Shown: one piece after another, positions 22,293 through 35,410 of the stretch
Layout: the number at the start of each line of letters is the position of its first letter
Numbering within the stretch: position 1 is the first letter of the stretch
Assembly: GCF_000182925.2 (NCBI RefSeq)
Contig: NC_026501.1
Coordinates: forward strand, 2,170,001-2,234,000
Reading direction: 5' to 3'
DNA: 64,000 nt
Source: Neurospora crassa OR74A
Lineage: Eukaryota > Ascomycota > Sordariomycetes > Sordariales > Sordariaceae
The notes under the pieces: generated by a model
What the model saw: the letters and a program-made list of their open reading frames with translations, nothing else
What the model was told of the DNA's origin: nothing
Database searches by the model: none
Made by a program: the position numbers and the translations under genes

Positions 22293-25200
22293 TGTCGCTT
22301 ATAGACGCGTGACGTCCACAAGAGAGAAATTCAACGCTGAGTAGGTGTTAAAAATGCTGAGCGCGGTAACCAGATAGATAAAGGGTATTGACAATTTCCC
22401 AGTCGAAACCCGGAGAGTAGAAACTGAGCGAGATGGAAAGAATGACGGAAATCATTGCTCTAAAGAATGCGCTGCTGAATCTATGAGTTGACTTGTTGTT
22501 CCTTCCATGAAATCCAAGCACAGTGAGCTGCCTGTTACCGTCAAGTTGTTTTCCCGGTCGCGGTGATACGCTGGCTAGGATGTCGGAGGCAGATGTGTCG
22601 CGCCGAGGGGTATAGCATATGTACCAATGGGCGGGTGAACCGCGTAATGCCTTTTTTTTCATCACTCTTAATTTAAAGAACCACGGAAACGTTTCCCTCT
22701 CGAGGTGCTCCTTCCAGGTAAAGACCAAAACTGAAGATCGCATGCTGGGCGCTGATGCAGACAATATATTGAGCGTGGGTGAATCCCCATTGTGGAGGCG
22801 GCGAGTGGTGGAGAGGGTGACGATTTGGGATGCCAACGGACTTTATCCGCAGATTGAGGTAGAAGCGACGGCGACATACAAGAGGCCAGGCTCGGAGGTT
22901 AAATGGCGGCTGATATTGACATTACACCCCATTGTAGCCTCCAAGAGCCGCAGATTCCAAAATTGGAAAGATGGGCGTGGCTTTTCCTGGTTTCGGCCAG
23001 TGCAGGCATTGCGGGAGTGGAAATTAGAATCAAGATGTCCCGAACTGAACTATCGAACTCGGGAAAATATTGTGCTATTTCGATGTGATACATCTGTGCC
23101 TGCATGTTAGTTATACCATTACGTTTAAAATATTAAAGAAGCGAAGCTCGGAAAGACCGCCTTATCTATTTTGGTTGTTCATTGCTTCATCAAAGGCCTT
23201 CGGCGGGCGGAGTGTCCCTCGGGATGTGCTTTGGAGCGATTGTAACTTGGTTTGATGATGTGATCCCGAGAACAGAACATGTACTTCTTGGGATACACCA
23301 CATTGCGTCTTATCCAGTCCTGCCATCTCGAGCTTTGGCAGGACAGGTACTGGTAAATGGTTACAGCAGGCTTTCGTTAATAAAGAATGACACCGTGTTG
23401 TTGATTGTGATCCTTCGAAGCATGATGCAGTGATCCGGCATATGCCCCATGCACTTTTATGTCCTTCAACCATTGTAAAAGTGCGACTCGCGTAAGGCCC
23501 TCAAGCTCTAGACCTTTCTGCACTCTTTATTCTTGAATCTGCATCGCCATGCGGTAGATGACGGCATTCTACCCTCATATGTCCATGGTCCAGGACGTCG
23601 GATTAGTCGGGGCTTTTTGGCCAGTGTACAATTGCACGTTGACACATGCAATTCTCAGTCTTTGGATTGAACGTGCAGTGATTTGAAGTTGACGGTATGG
23701 ATGTCCGGACCCCCAATGAGTGTTCGGGGTTTCACATGATCCACGTGTTGTCCTCGTACATGTAAGCCCGTTTTGGTTTTGATTCTCGACTGGGAGCATG
23801 AAGAGAGCTGCGAAGGGAAGGGAAGGCGGGAAAATTACACCGGAACCTTGGACTGGTCGACGCTGTGAGTATCCTCCCGACAACCCATGAGAAAGGTCCT
23901 GAACCTATATCTAGACCCGAAAGATTTCTCGGTTGGTACATTTCCGGGCAGGACTGGGCTGATGAGGTGCCTTTGAAGCTGTACAGCCACGCGAAAGATA
24001 TGTGGCAGAGAAGGCTAGTGGCAAAAATTGTAGCCACTGTAAGATAGACCGCAAGAACGAAGACGGGCGCAAGAGAGGTTGAAGACTTTCACCAACCGAG
24101 GACTTGTGAGGCACATGAACGATGAAGCCGAAAAAAACGAGGTCATGAGACGTGATAATCCTTGGTAGGTGCTTGAGCTAACGACTTGGTGCGACAAAGG
24201 CTGCCCAATGGAGCTGCGCTAGAATATTCATTAGGAATTGGGATGTGCAGCGCGCACTTTGCCGTGCAATAAACGCTTTCGTGATGCTGATGATACGCAC
24301 GTCATGTGTGGTGATAGGTTTGGTCATGGGCGAATATTGATGTGGGCAATGCCAATTTACACTAAGCACTTAAGCCTTGAATGGCAGGACGCTCGGGGTT
24401 GCGATCGGTCTGCTCGAAAATACGCCGTGGCCCTGTTGGTTAATGAGTTGACTGGCACCGAGCTTTGCGAAGTGGGCTGGAGGTGCGTCGGCGGCTAGCG
24501 ATCGATCTCGGCAGCCCAGTGCGCGCTTGAACCGGCAAGTGGAACTGTCAAATGGCCCGGCTCGGCGGGCAATCCGGCCGGGTGGGGCGTAGAATAGATC
24601 CCGTTCGTCGCTCGGTCCGGTCCGGGTGCGGCGGTAGGTACAATACCTACTGCGTACACTAGAGGTAAGGTACCATTGTGGGGCAGTTCGGATGATGGGT
24701 CTTTCACATGCCCCTCCCCTCTGTCTGGCTTAAGGTCCGTTGACAGGAGTGACTTCAACTCCCAGGGCTGCCATGCTCCACCAAGCCTCTCCGGTAGCAT
24801 GTTGAATGGACGTCAATGGGCTCATAACTGGTGGCAATGATCCCAATGAGTGAATTTTTCAACAGTCATCGTTCATCGTCCCAATGGCATCGCGTTGTTC
24901 GCCAAATCGGGACTTGAATCCTGTGACCCAAGGAGGGCACCGGGGGGAGACGAGGAAATATCGGGTGAGTTTGATCCAGGTGCACGGTTTACGAGAATTT
25001 TTCGAGATGGCTTGTGAGTACACATGCAGGGGGAATGGCCGACGCAGTACCCTAGCACTAGCAATTTACTGCACGGCCATTTCCGGTCACACGTTTTGCG
25101 GGCCGTTATGGTGGGTCAGTTCTGGATTGTGGGCTTTCCTCGAAATCGAACCATTCTCCCAAAACACAGCAGATTCCAAGCCAATCTCGTTCGCTTGACC

Positions 25201-26779
25201 TGCTCGACGAAAACACACCCAACCCAAAAGAGGTGCTATTCCCACCCTCGCCAGGCCCGAACCCACGGCAAACGGACTGAAGGGATTTCGCCAAGCATCC
25301 AATCGAGTCAACGTGCAAATGTTTCTCCGCGATTGACGCCCTCGCGGCGGCTTTCAACGGTTGTTCTCCAATCGGCCATGGCACCTTTTGGCACCTCTCG
25401 TCCACCTTCGTCCGTATCCGCTTGACCCATGACTCCGGAGCGCGGTCAACCGCGACTACTACAATCCCCATGACCGAGCACGGCAATGATTGGGAGCAGG
25501 ATCTCGATCTGCTGCAGTCAGAAACGGCCCATTACCCCCAGTAGAAACCTTGATGATATCTCGCGCTTTCATCACCATCGGGTCTCCGCGCGGTATGCCA
25601 ATATGTTGGGTTGACCGTCGAACCACTAACCTCAGGATCTGGGAGCAGCGTGATGCCGTGACCCATCCAGCAAATCCCAATCACAAGTATACACCATATC
25701 TATCACCCTCATTGTGTAGTATCTTTCTGACATGTGAGAAACAAAGATGATCCGAATTTCACCTCGTTGCGCGGCAAAAATAGCCGTCCCAGGCATGCTC
25801 GGCATAGCCAAAGCCCATTTTGAAAAAGACTCGATCGTAGTCCATATGCGACTTGTTGATGACTGCACGGCAAAGCTTTGAAAGCCCATGGCAGTTGTCA
25901 AGTCAACCGGCGCCGAGCACCCCAAGCCAAAAATTACCCGACCCGGAGCCTAGGCCTAGGGGCACCAAAGGTCCTCTATGTCACGTTTGTGCAGAAGTGT
26001 TGGGGAGGGTAGGGACAAGCCTGGGCCAGTTGGGACAGGGACGCAACTTGGGGCTGTTGATGCCGAGGCCACGTCCCGGAGAGCTCCGAGGTCTCGATGT
26101 TGAGCCGCTGCCATGCTCACTAACTCGAAAGGCCGCCTATGACGGACCACCGGCGTTAAAGATGGTACCTCCATGTGCTCTCAGAACAGGGCTCCAGCCG
26201 AATACATAGGGGCCCATGGGGTCCTCTAGCCCCTGTAGCGAAAGCCCGCTGGCTTTAGCGACTTGAGGTGGACTTTCTAGGTATGCACCCTGCCCTGCCC
26301 ACCTAGCCCAGTGCGATCCAGACCTTTTGCCGTTGATATGGAGTTGGATTCTTGGGCGCAATCGTATGACTGGCAGGTGATGCAGATCGCCCGTTTTGCA
26401 GCAGTGGGTCTGCTGCACATGGATGCAATGCACGCACAGCCCCATGCGGTAGTAGGTAGGCGAGCGGGAGTACCTACACGAGCGTGCGTTACCGAACGAT
26501 TCCGAGTCATTTGACTATGTCCCTTTAATATCAAAAAGCCCATTGTTCTCTCTCGATGGCATATAGTAGTTGTCATTGCATCACCAAGATCACCCAGAAA
26601 ACTCAAAACACCACAATCCAGACGCTTGTTCATCACCAGACAAGCCGTCCGATTAAACAGACAACACATCAAGCGCTCGGATCGCTACCCGCACAGTCTG
26701 AATGCAAAACATCAAACACACCACACCCGAAAATAAACACACCTGATTTCGTGACCAGATGGACATCAGGACAATAACC
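22293..26779. other. 4.5-kb intergenic region upstream of the bHLH gene
   Basis: This is a long stretch without a supported gene between two divergently oriented genes. The largest open frames (for example 22619-23110 plus) have no motif, no matching splice structure and atypical composition. Base composition drifts from AT-rich (about 22.3-24.3 kb) to GC-rich (about 24.4-26.4 kb). Part of the right end is likely leader and promoter of the bHLH regulator; long regulatory regions are common for such genes. Confidence 0.45.
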
Positions 26780-27956
26780 ATGGACCAACCCATAGCCTTT
26801 ACGTCGTACACTACCGTGCCCTACAGCACTGGCCAGCTTGTAAGTTAACATGACAACATCCGTTCACAGACTTGTCCATGGCGCAAATGTAGGCGACTAA
26901 CGATTGTTACAGCAAACCTGCCCTGAATCTTTAACGGACTTTTCGCCAGTTGCACTTTATGAGGACTTCAACAGCACCGACTTCAATTCCGACTCTGCGG
27001 GATCCCCTGTATCGCCCCTCTCCCCTGTGCCAAGCGCCACTTCCTTCGGTTTATTTTCGCCATATGGTGATGATTTGTTTAGATGGGGAAAGTTCGAGCG
27101 TGAGCACTTTGAGCCTTCCCCAGAGTCTGAAGACTGCTTCAAGTCTGAGCCCTACGACGGAAGCCTCATCTCGACCCTCCCACCTCGGCCTCTTACCGCC
27201 AGCCCATCCATCAACCCCGTTGAGCTCTCGCTAGAGGTGCCCACGACAACACAAGACCTTAACTTCAACTTCGAAGGCACAAATACCAACTCGCCACTGT
27301 TCCAGTCTCAAGTCATGGATGTAACACCCCCCTCGCAACGCTCCACCCCGGCTGCCGTTATTGAGCCACAACCACAACAGCAACAACCTATCGAACTTGC
27401 TGAGGATGTGAAGCGTTACCCCTCGCGCAACAACCTCAAGCGCAAGTCTTCCTGCTCTTCGTCTTCCGATGAGGAGGAATGTCGCCCAGCCAAGCGCGTC
27501 TCCCTATCCCCGCCGCCCAACTCGTCCCACAGCCCACCGATCAAGCAGGAAAAGAGCACTTCCCTCCCATCCATGACGGCCCCCAAGAAGACGGCCCACA
27601 ACATGATCGAGAAGAGATATCGCACCAACCTCAACGACAAGATCGCAGCGCTTCGCGACTCCGTTCCATCTCTTCGCATCGCAGCCATGCGCATGGAGAG
27701 CGGCAATTACGATGATGAGTATGAGGGCGAGGAAGGGGATTTGAGCGGTCTGATTCCGGCTCCCAAGCTCAACAAGGCGACCATCCTCAGTAAGGCGACG
27801 GAGTATATCAGCCAGCTTGAAAGGAGGAATCATGGTCTGGAGACGGAGAACAGTGCATTAAGAGGGAGGATGGAAAACTTGGAGATGTTTTTGATCAGCC
27901 GTGGTGGCGGTCCTTCCGGTCCATTTGTGTGGAATCAGCAGGAGTGGCCCAGGTGA
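26780..27956 (+). CDS. SREBP-type bHLH-leucine-zipper transcription factor
   Basis: Exon 1 (26780-26839) and exon 2 (26913-27956), joined over a 73-bp intron with CTAAC branch site, encode 367 residues. The N-terminal 220 residues are acidic and Ser/Pro-rich, a likely activation region, with a short Gln run. The DNA-binding part starts near residue 244 with TAHNMIEKRYRTNLNDKIAAL. Tyr replaces the usual Arg in the basic region (EKRYR), the hallmark of SREBP-class factors, which bind both E-boxes and sterol-regulatory elements. The loop is long and acidic (DDEYEGEEGD), helix 2 contains NKATILSKATEYISQLE, and a leucine zipper runs to about residue 345. There are no transmembrane helices, so it resembles the short membrane-free fungal members (SrbB or Neurospora SAH-2 type), not full SREBP. 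Which orthologue it is remains unsettled. Confidence 0.88.
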
Positions 27957-27960
27957 ACAT

Positions 27961-27994
27961 GGGAAGCGGGAAAGAGAAAAAAATGGTGTGGAAG
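27961..27994. repeat. 34-bp direct repeat, left copy
   Basis: This purine-rich sequence begins GGGAAGCGGGAAAGAGAAAA and ends TGGTGTGGAAG. It starts four bases after the stop codon of the bHLH gene. An identical copy lies at 28367-28400. The two copies bracket an MCM7 gene fragment exactly. Confidence 0.97.
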
Positions 27995-28366
27995 GCCTAC
28001 ACCGAGATGTAGATCGACCCCTCCCTTCTCCGCCGTATCGCCAAGTTCCAACAGACCGGTAACACGTACGAGTACCTTGCCAAGTCCATCGCCCCCGAAA
28101 TCTACGGCCACCTCGACGTTAAGAAGGCCCTCCTCCTTTTGTTGGTCGGCGGTATTACTAAGGAAGTCGGCGACGGCATGAAGACTCGCAGTGACATCAA
28201 CATCTGCCTTATGGGTGACCCCGGTGTAGCCAAATCGCAACTGCTCAAGTACATCTCCAAGGTAGCTCCGCGCGGCGTATATACGTCTGGCCGCGGTTCC
28301 TCGGGGGTCGGTCTTACGGCCACTGTGATGCGCGACCCCGTCACGGACGAAATGGTTCTCGAAGGC
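27995..28366 (+). pseudogene. MCM7: Inserted MCM7 gene fragment
   Basis: The 372 bp read as 124 codons in one frame that match the ATPase region of Mcm7, the replicative helicase subunit. Visible are [40 protein letters not shown], the Walker A motif [35 protein letters not shown] and [13 protein letters not shown]. Mcm7 is normally about 800 residues; here both ends are missing and Walker B is absent. Codon 6 is TAG where family members have an acidic residue (AYTEM then stop then IDPSLL). There is no start codon context, so it cannot make an Mcm7 protein. It sits in the 3' flank of the bHLH gene, between perfect 34-bp direct repeats. The near-perfect protein conservation suggests recent copying. 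The parent gene is not in this window. Confidence 0.92.
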
Positions 28367-28400
28367 GGGAAGCGGGAAAGAGAAAAAAATGGTGTGGAAG
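28367..28400. repeat. 34-bp direct repeat, right copy
   Basis: This is identical to 27961-27994. Removing one copy plus the MCM7 segment restores a continuous sequence downstream of the bHLH stop codon, as expected for a duplication made on insertion. Confidence 0.97.
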
Positions 28401-29005
28401 TGGAACTTGGGTTGCATATTACCGGCGCACGAGCGAGGGGCACAAAATGGGTTGGAGCAATTGCTTTGTGATACCAGCGTGAGTTTAGCGACTTTTGATT
28501 GATTTCTTGGAAGGATACCTTATCGCTGGGGTGCAACTCAGAAAGACTTGCGAATGGCGTTGAGAATTGCTGGATTACAGGGACACTCCTCACTCAAATT
28601 CGACGTTCAAGGGGCATCTTTTTGACCCCCTGTCTCCTATACTATCTGATCTTGCCGAACTGTGTTTGTGACACTGAATTCTGAACCCATCACTTTCAAT
28701 AAGGCATATACTGCATTTGCCTTCCTTCCATCAATCAAACGCTGCCCTGACCTATATCTCTGACACCAATGGTGGACTATGATGAGATTGCAGGAAAAAT
28801 ATTCGCAGTTCAGTAGTGACGGGTTTTTCCGGCTTGCCGTTTCCCAAGCTGCCATCGAGCCGCCTTTGACCAGATTATACCTTCCTAGAGGTAATGTCTA
28901 ACTTTGTGGGGTTCCCGGGACTGGCGAGGTCGGTGCCTGAGGTGGTGGTGCCCGAGGTAGCGGTGCCAAATAGTCATTTGTTGAAGGGGATGTGAGGAAA
29001 ACAGG

Positions 29006-29044
<39 letters not shown>

Positions 29045-29587
29045 AGAAGAAGAAGATGAAGAAAGAGATGGTTGAGAGGGGGAAGGAAAGGCGCTCATAC
29101 ACCCGTTGTCAACATGTGTGACCCCGGGGTGCAGCTTGACTGGGACGCTGGTGGAGAATACGAAGAGGGATATGGATGTGAAGAGTATGAGAGGCGGAGG
29201 CAATTGGAGATACAAACAGCAGGAGTAGAGCAAAAACGATGGAGTCTACTTTCGCAAAAGGGATGAATGTGATTATGCCTAGTTGGTTACTCAACCGTCC
29301 ATGTATGGTGTTCGAGAAGACAAAAGCTTAAGATCTTCAACCAGAGAGACGGAGTGTCGTTGGAATGTAGAATGTAAAAGGCACGTCCCCTCCCGCTCAA
29401 CGGGACGTGCCTAGTGCCGGGCCGTGCTGCGCTCATACGGCATGCATCAACGCACGTCATGAATATTGCATCGATGACGAACTGTAAGTACTGCCCGCGA
29501 TTCGTCCACCACCTAAAAGAGACGAACGTCACCCAAACATCTGTTATCACTGTTGACCAAAACAACATCAACGCACAACCGACCGCC
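28401..29587. other. Intergenic region with a poly(A) tract
   Basis: This contains the displaced 3' flank of the bHLH gene, the A tract at 29006-29042 followed by imperfect GAA repeats, and the promoter of the enolase paralogue. In the last 180 bp the frame of enolase exon 1 is open upstream (Met at 29459), but those codons do not match enolase. Confidence 0.45.
29006..29042. repeat. 37-nt poly(A) tract followed by GAA repeats
   Basis: There are 37 consecutive A residues, then about six imperfect AAG/AGA triplets to roughly 29063. No retroposon body precedes it in the sense orientation, so it is taken as a simple-sequence tract. Confidence 0.9.
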
Positions 29588-31262
<1,675 letters not shown>

Positions 31263-32125
31263 AGGATTCTGGTGAGCTCAATGGCTTCAGCTTGCTACGG
31301 CAAAGATGGGCTTGAGCGTCTGGGGCTAGTCACAATACATAGAGGTAGGCATGAAGTAGTTCAAAGAATGGCTGGTGGCCGAATCGGGAAAACACCACGG
31401 GCAACCTTAGAGGTACACGGCAGGGCAGCATACATCACCCATCTAGCAAGTTACCGAACCGTCCACTCATCGTTAACTCTGTTAAGTAGGCCAATAAGTA
31501 GATGGCATTGCAACGAACCAACGGACCCTAGTATGGCTGGCTGGGTAGGACATTGAAATTAAGTGATAATGAGGAAATTGTCCACCCCGGAATGCACCAG
31601 GCTTTTGCGGGCTGCCTTCCTTAAATACAGGAGGGGTGTAAGCATCGAAGTAGCTCGGGATAGCCCTGTCCTGTGCAGAGTCTGCGTAGTGCACCTGCTA
31701 GCGGTATATCCGTAGAAGGTGTGCCTGACAAACTCCGTGGCTGATGCTACCTATTTTAAGTACCTAGAGGTACCTATCTCCATTGCACTTGCATAATCTA
31801 ACAAGCAAGCTGTTCGAGTGTTGCGTTCTCTTGCTTCAATGTACATCCAATTGCATGCACCTGCCGTAGTACGCAAGCCGTTGCATTGCTTCAAATAAGT
31901 GTGGCGATTCTCCTTGACCGTTGATCTCGAACCTCTTTTTTCCGCCAGCATCAACCCCGGCCACATTAGTCAACCACTCTTCTTTGCTGAACCAGCCAGG
32001 CCATCATTACACATTACAAACAAGCTAGTCGACAGAGTCGAAGAACCCAGTTTGACTCATCACCATATTTTATATCCATCATTGACAATCCATTATTCTT
32101 CAGCCAGCGGTCACGCATCAACGCC
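31263..32125. other. Intergenic region
   Basis: No gene is supported. The motif ACCTAGAGGTACCTA lies at 31762-31776 and recurs exactly at 50532-50546. The right end is the presumed leader of the GNAT-like gene. Confidence 0.4.
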
Positions 32126-33398
32126 ATGCTCAGCACATATGAGGAGGCGGAATGCCCAGGGGACACTGTGGCATTCCAGGCCGAGAGGTTACAACGCAAG
32201 TACCAAGCACAGCTCCCAGGCTCATCAGAAGGCTTTTATGACTTTCGCATCGACTACACACCCCGCCCCCATGCATACAGGACCCTCCGTGTTCGCGCCG
32301 GTCTGCCACCAAGAACGTTGAGGTTTGGCGTCAAACCTTCTACCGAGTTTGAGCTCGCATACTGTTGTACCATCACGTTCACGCCCTCCCGCGCCATTCT
32401 TGATCTCAGCAGGCCGTCCTCTGGAGCTTCCTGGGATTCAGAGGGTGAATACGAGTCAGACCCCCAAGTTGATCAGCTCAGCAGTTGCTCTAGTGGCCGT
32501 GTTCCCTGCGAGATTGAAACGGAAAACACCGTCATCGATTCAGGATCACCATCACCAACAAAAAACTTCGAGTCCCTCGAAATTTCTTCTTCTGTTTCGA
32601 TTTCGGACCGCAATGGAAAGGACAGAGAAACAGGCCGCGACGTGCATCATGCCCAAGCCTGGCCTCCTACCAAGATAGAAGTCGACTTCGAACCCTTCCC
32701 TGTAGCCTTCGGTCGCATCATTTGGGACTGTTCCTAGTGCTACGAGATCGCCGAGCTGCATGCTGATACGGAATACGGGGGGTGTAGGCCTGATGGATCT
32801 GATTCTCCGGTACTTACTGGATGTCATTTCACTGCATGAGGCGCGGCGTCCAGAATTAGGCGACAGCGGTTGGGGACGGGAGCGGGAGCCGACGGTTGTG
32901 GTTATGGCCAAGAACGACGATGCTGATAAGAAGTTTTATGCCTCACACGGGTTTGTGGAAAGTGACAGGGCCATCGAGAGTCAGGTTTTGAGGATGGTTT
33001 TGAAAGAGGGTGTGATCAGAGCGCTGGTGAACAAGAGGAACGAGGAGCAGATGGATGATGAGGATGTTTGGACCAGGAGGCGTAGAGAGTACGAGCAGAT
33101 ATGGATACAGGCTGGGGACAGGCGAAGAGACGAGCGCCGGGAGGAGATCTTGAAGGAGTCTCTGTGTTTCTCGGAAGATATTTCGGGAGATGAATGCCCG
33201 GAGACGAGTGTGGGGGTGTTGTGTTCTGTGCGAGATACGCCAGGAGATGGTGCGAAGAGAGCAAAAAGCTTACCCATACGACTGCATCCCATGACTCATA
33301 TCGATACGAGCGAGGAGCAAGGTGGCAGGAGAAAGAGGGCCAAAACCGTAGCTGTGTCTGCCACGAGCTCAACCGGATGCCGCAAAGAGAGAGCTTGA
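32126..33398 (+). pseudogene. GNAT-like acetyltransferase gene with broken reading frame
   Basis: Two long frames together resemble a GCN5-related N-acetyltransferase of the fungal type. The first (32126-32737) has a Ser-rich region and ends with TKIEVDFEPFPVAFGRIIWD, a strand typical of the fold. The second (from about 32760) gives GGVGLMDLILRYLLDVI, the acetyl-CoA loop region, then TVVVMAKNDDADKKFYASHG, the usual motif B, then a charged Arg/Glu-rich tail. Between them the first frame meets TAG at 32735-32737, continues as coding-like CYEIAELHADTEYGG, and then needs a shift of one base in a run of six G near 32777. Total length fits one extra base. A 58-bp intron (GTTCCT..TGTAG) could bypass both but has a poor donor and removes the cofactor loop. 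It is either a pseudogene or sequence error plus a real lesion. Confidence 0.6.
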
Positions 33399-33776
33399 AC
33401 AACTTCAACAGGATGCCAGTTCTCGTGCCTCTTTTCTTGTATTTTCTATTCCTTTCTTTTTCTTTCCCCCAAATGATGGGCTCATGCTTTAGGCTAACAA
33501 GCTCGTTGGCGACCCTTTCGTACTTTTTCAAGGTGAAGCCCAGAAACTAGCGAGACATTGCGGATGTTAGATCACGTACATATATATTTCCAACCTGGAG
33601 TTTGTCTAGCACACGGGAGGCCCACGGGGCAGACACCGGACGGACACGTTTCTAGAAATGCCAATGCCACAGGTATTCCATGGACATAGCAAATAGCGCA
33701 CTAGAGAAACCATCATTCTCATAATCTTACGATATGCACAGCTCGAGATGACAATACCACCGAAGAGATCCTCACC
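33399..33776. other. Convergent intergenic region
   Basis: This is the shared 3' flank between the GNAT-like gene and the convergent MFS gene. I see nothing else in it. Confidence 0.4.
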
Positions 33777-35410
33777 TCAGTCGACACCTTCACTCTCGAT
33801 AACGTATTCTTGAAACTGCCTTGCTCCGATCTTCCTCTCAAACAGGATATCCAATTCTTCATACGTCCTCCCGCTCGTCTCCGGAACCCTCAAATACGAC
33901 CAAACCAGGCACATCGCAGCAAGACCCCCAAAGAAGAAACCCAATTTCCCCTGCATGTTCGCCTGATCAGGGTTGATCATATAAGGAATCGCAACCGTCA
34001 TCACACAGCCAAGAGCGCCTTGAGCGGCAGTCGCGAGGGCAATGCTCTTGGATCGCACCCTGGTGGCGCTGGCTTCGGATATAATGACGAAGCAGACGGG
34101 GCCGACAGATATATCGTAGAAGAAGTTCCACACTAGCATCAGTGAGGATTCGGTCCAAATAACGCCACTGGGCCGGCCAGGAATGCAGTCAAGAATGCCA
34201 ATAATGATTTGAAGGAAGACGAGGACTAGGAGGCCGGTGTTGAAGATCTTTCGGCGACCGTAGCGGATCAACAGGGGCCAGGAAATGATAGTGCCGAGGA
34301 AGCCGACGGCTGTAGAGAAATGAGTTTTTAGCATGAAGCAGTGGAGGGATACCAAGAGCCAAGCGCCTTACCTAAAAATCCAATTCCCATGTCAAATGCT
34401 TCGTCGTTGTCCAAACCAGCGAGCTGAAAGAAATACGTCCCATAATTGATCAGGTAAATCCCACTCAGGACCTGGGTACAATAAACACCCATGGAAATTT
34501 CCGTCCTCCGGAGATTCACTCCCCTAAAGCAGTCCCAATAAGTACTCCCCATCTCCAACTCCTGCTCCAACCGATCCGTTTCCACAATCACTGTCAACGT
34601 CTTTCCCACATCAACCTTGTCCGATGCCAGCCTACGCAGCACCATCTCAGCCTCATCCAGTTTCCCCTTCCTTACCAACCACCACGGACTTTCCGGCACC
34701 CACGCCAGCCCCAATAGTATAACCAAGCACCAAAACCACTGCAGCGCAAACGGAATTGAATACGCCCAATGATTGCTCAACTTGCTCGTTCCAGCACATA
34801 CTGCGTTCCCCAACAACTGACCAATAACAAAGCACAAGTTGACATAGCTCGTCAACACCCCCCTAAGAGCCATCGGGCACACCTCGGACGAGTAAGCAGG
34901 TGCAATGACGGCATAACACCCCAGCACCAGACCCCCCAAAAGCTCACCAACCAGCAACACCTGCAGCGAGCGGGCGAAGAACTGGATAAAAATAAGACAA
35001 GCCGTCAGCGCCACGCAAGCCCCAAAAGTCCACTTCCTCCCGAACCGCTCCATCGGGTATCCCGCAATCAAAGCGCCGACGACTTGCCCCACGGGATTAC
35101 CCATTGATAGGCCGGTCTGCCAGGGCGCGCTGATGATGTAGTCATTTTTATAGAGATAGCCAAAGTCTTTGCGGAATTGCGGCATGGCGTACAAGTTGCC
35201 TAGGAGCTGCGGGTCGAAGGCGAGCATTATGACGCCCATGGAGACGAAGGCGGACCACAGGATGGCGGAGGGGTAGAGGGCGCAGGCTTGGAGAAAGGTT
35301 AGGGAACGTTCGAAGTGGATGGCTTCGTCCAGGCCGGTATCATGGTGGACAATTGCTTTGATATCCTTGCTGGCGGCATCTGCCTTGTTGTTGTTGTTGC
35401 CTTGAGCCAT
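33777..35410 (-). CDS. MFS sugar/H+ symporter, maltose-permease type
   Basis: This predicted plasma-membrane transporter imports hexose or alpha-glucosides with protons. Exon 1 is 35410-34372 and exon 2 is 34309-33777, with a 62-bp intron (GTAAGG..CTACAG) in phase 1, giving 523 residues. Twelve hydrophobic segments are expected and the family signatures are visible: PMERFGRKWTFG after helix 2, SSEVCPMALRGVL in helix 4-5, PESPWWLVRKGKLDEAE before the central loop, RYGRRKIF after helix 8 and PETSGRTYEELDILFE after helix 12. The N-terminal FDPQLLGNLYAMPQFRKDFG resembles alpha-glucoside:H+ symporters of the maltose permease group (MAL/AGT type), so a disaccharide substrate is more likely than glucose. 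A substrate cannot be fixed from sequence. The length is normal and the gene looks intact. Confidence 0.93.

Noticed and set aside
22619-23110. 163-codon plus-strand frame upstream of the AA8-like gene
   Set aside because: It has no recognisable motif, unusual composition, and overlaps an equally long frame on the other strand.
29006-29063. Poly(A) plus GAA repeats as the tail of a retroposed copy
   Set aside because: No coding or element sequence ends at the tract and no flanking duplication is visible. The nearby MCM7 fragment is separated by over 600 bp and has its own direct repeats.
29459-29587. In-frame upstream ATG adding 43 residues to the enolase paralogue
   Set aside because: The extra residues do not match enolase, while the ATG at 29588 gives the standard family N-terminal spacing to LDSRGNPT.
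32729-32786. Intron GTTCCT..TGTAG rescuing the GNAT-like frame
   Set aside because: The donor is far from consensus and removal would delete the acetyl-CoA loop, whose coding sequence is recognisable. It is kept only as an alternative.
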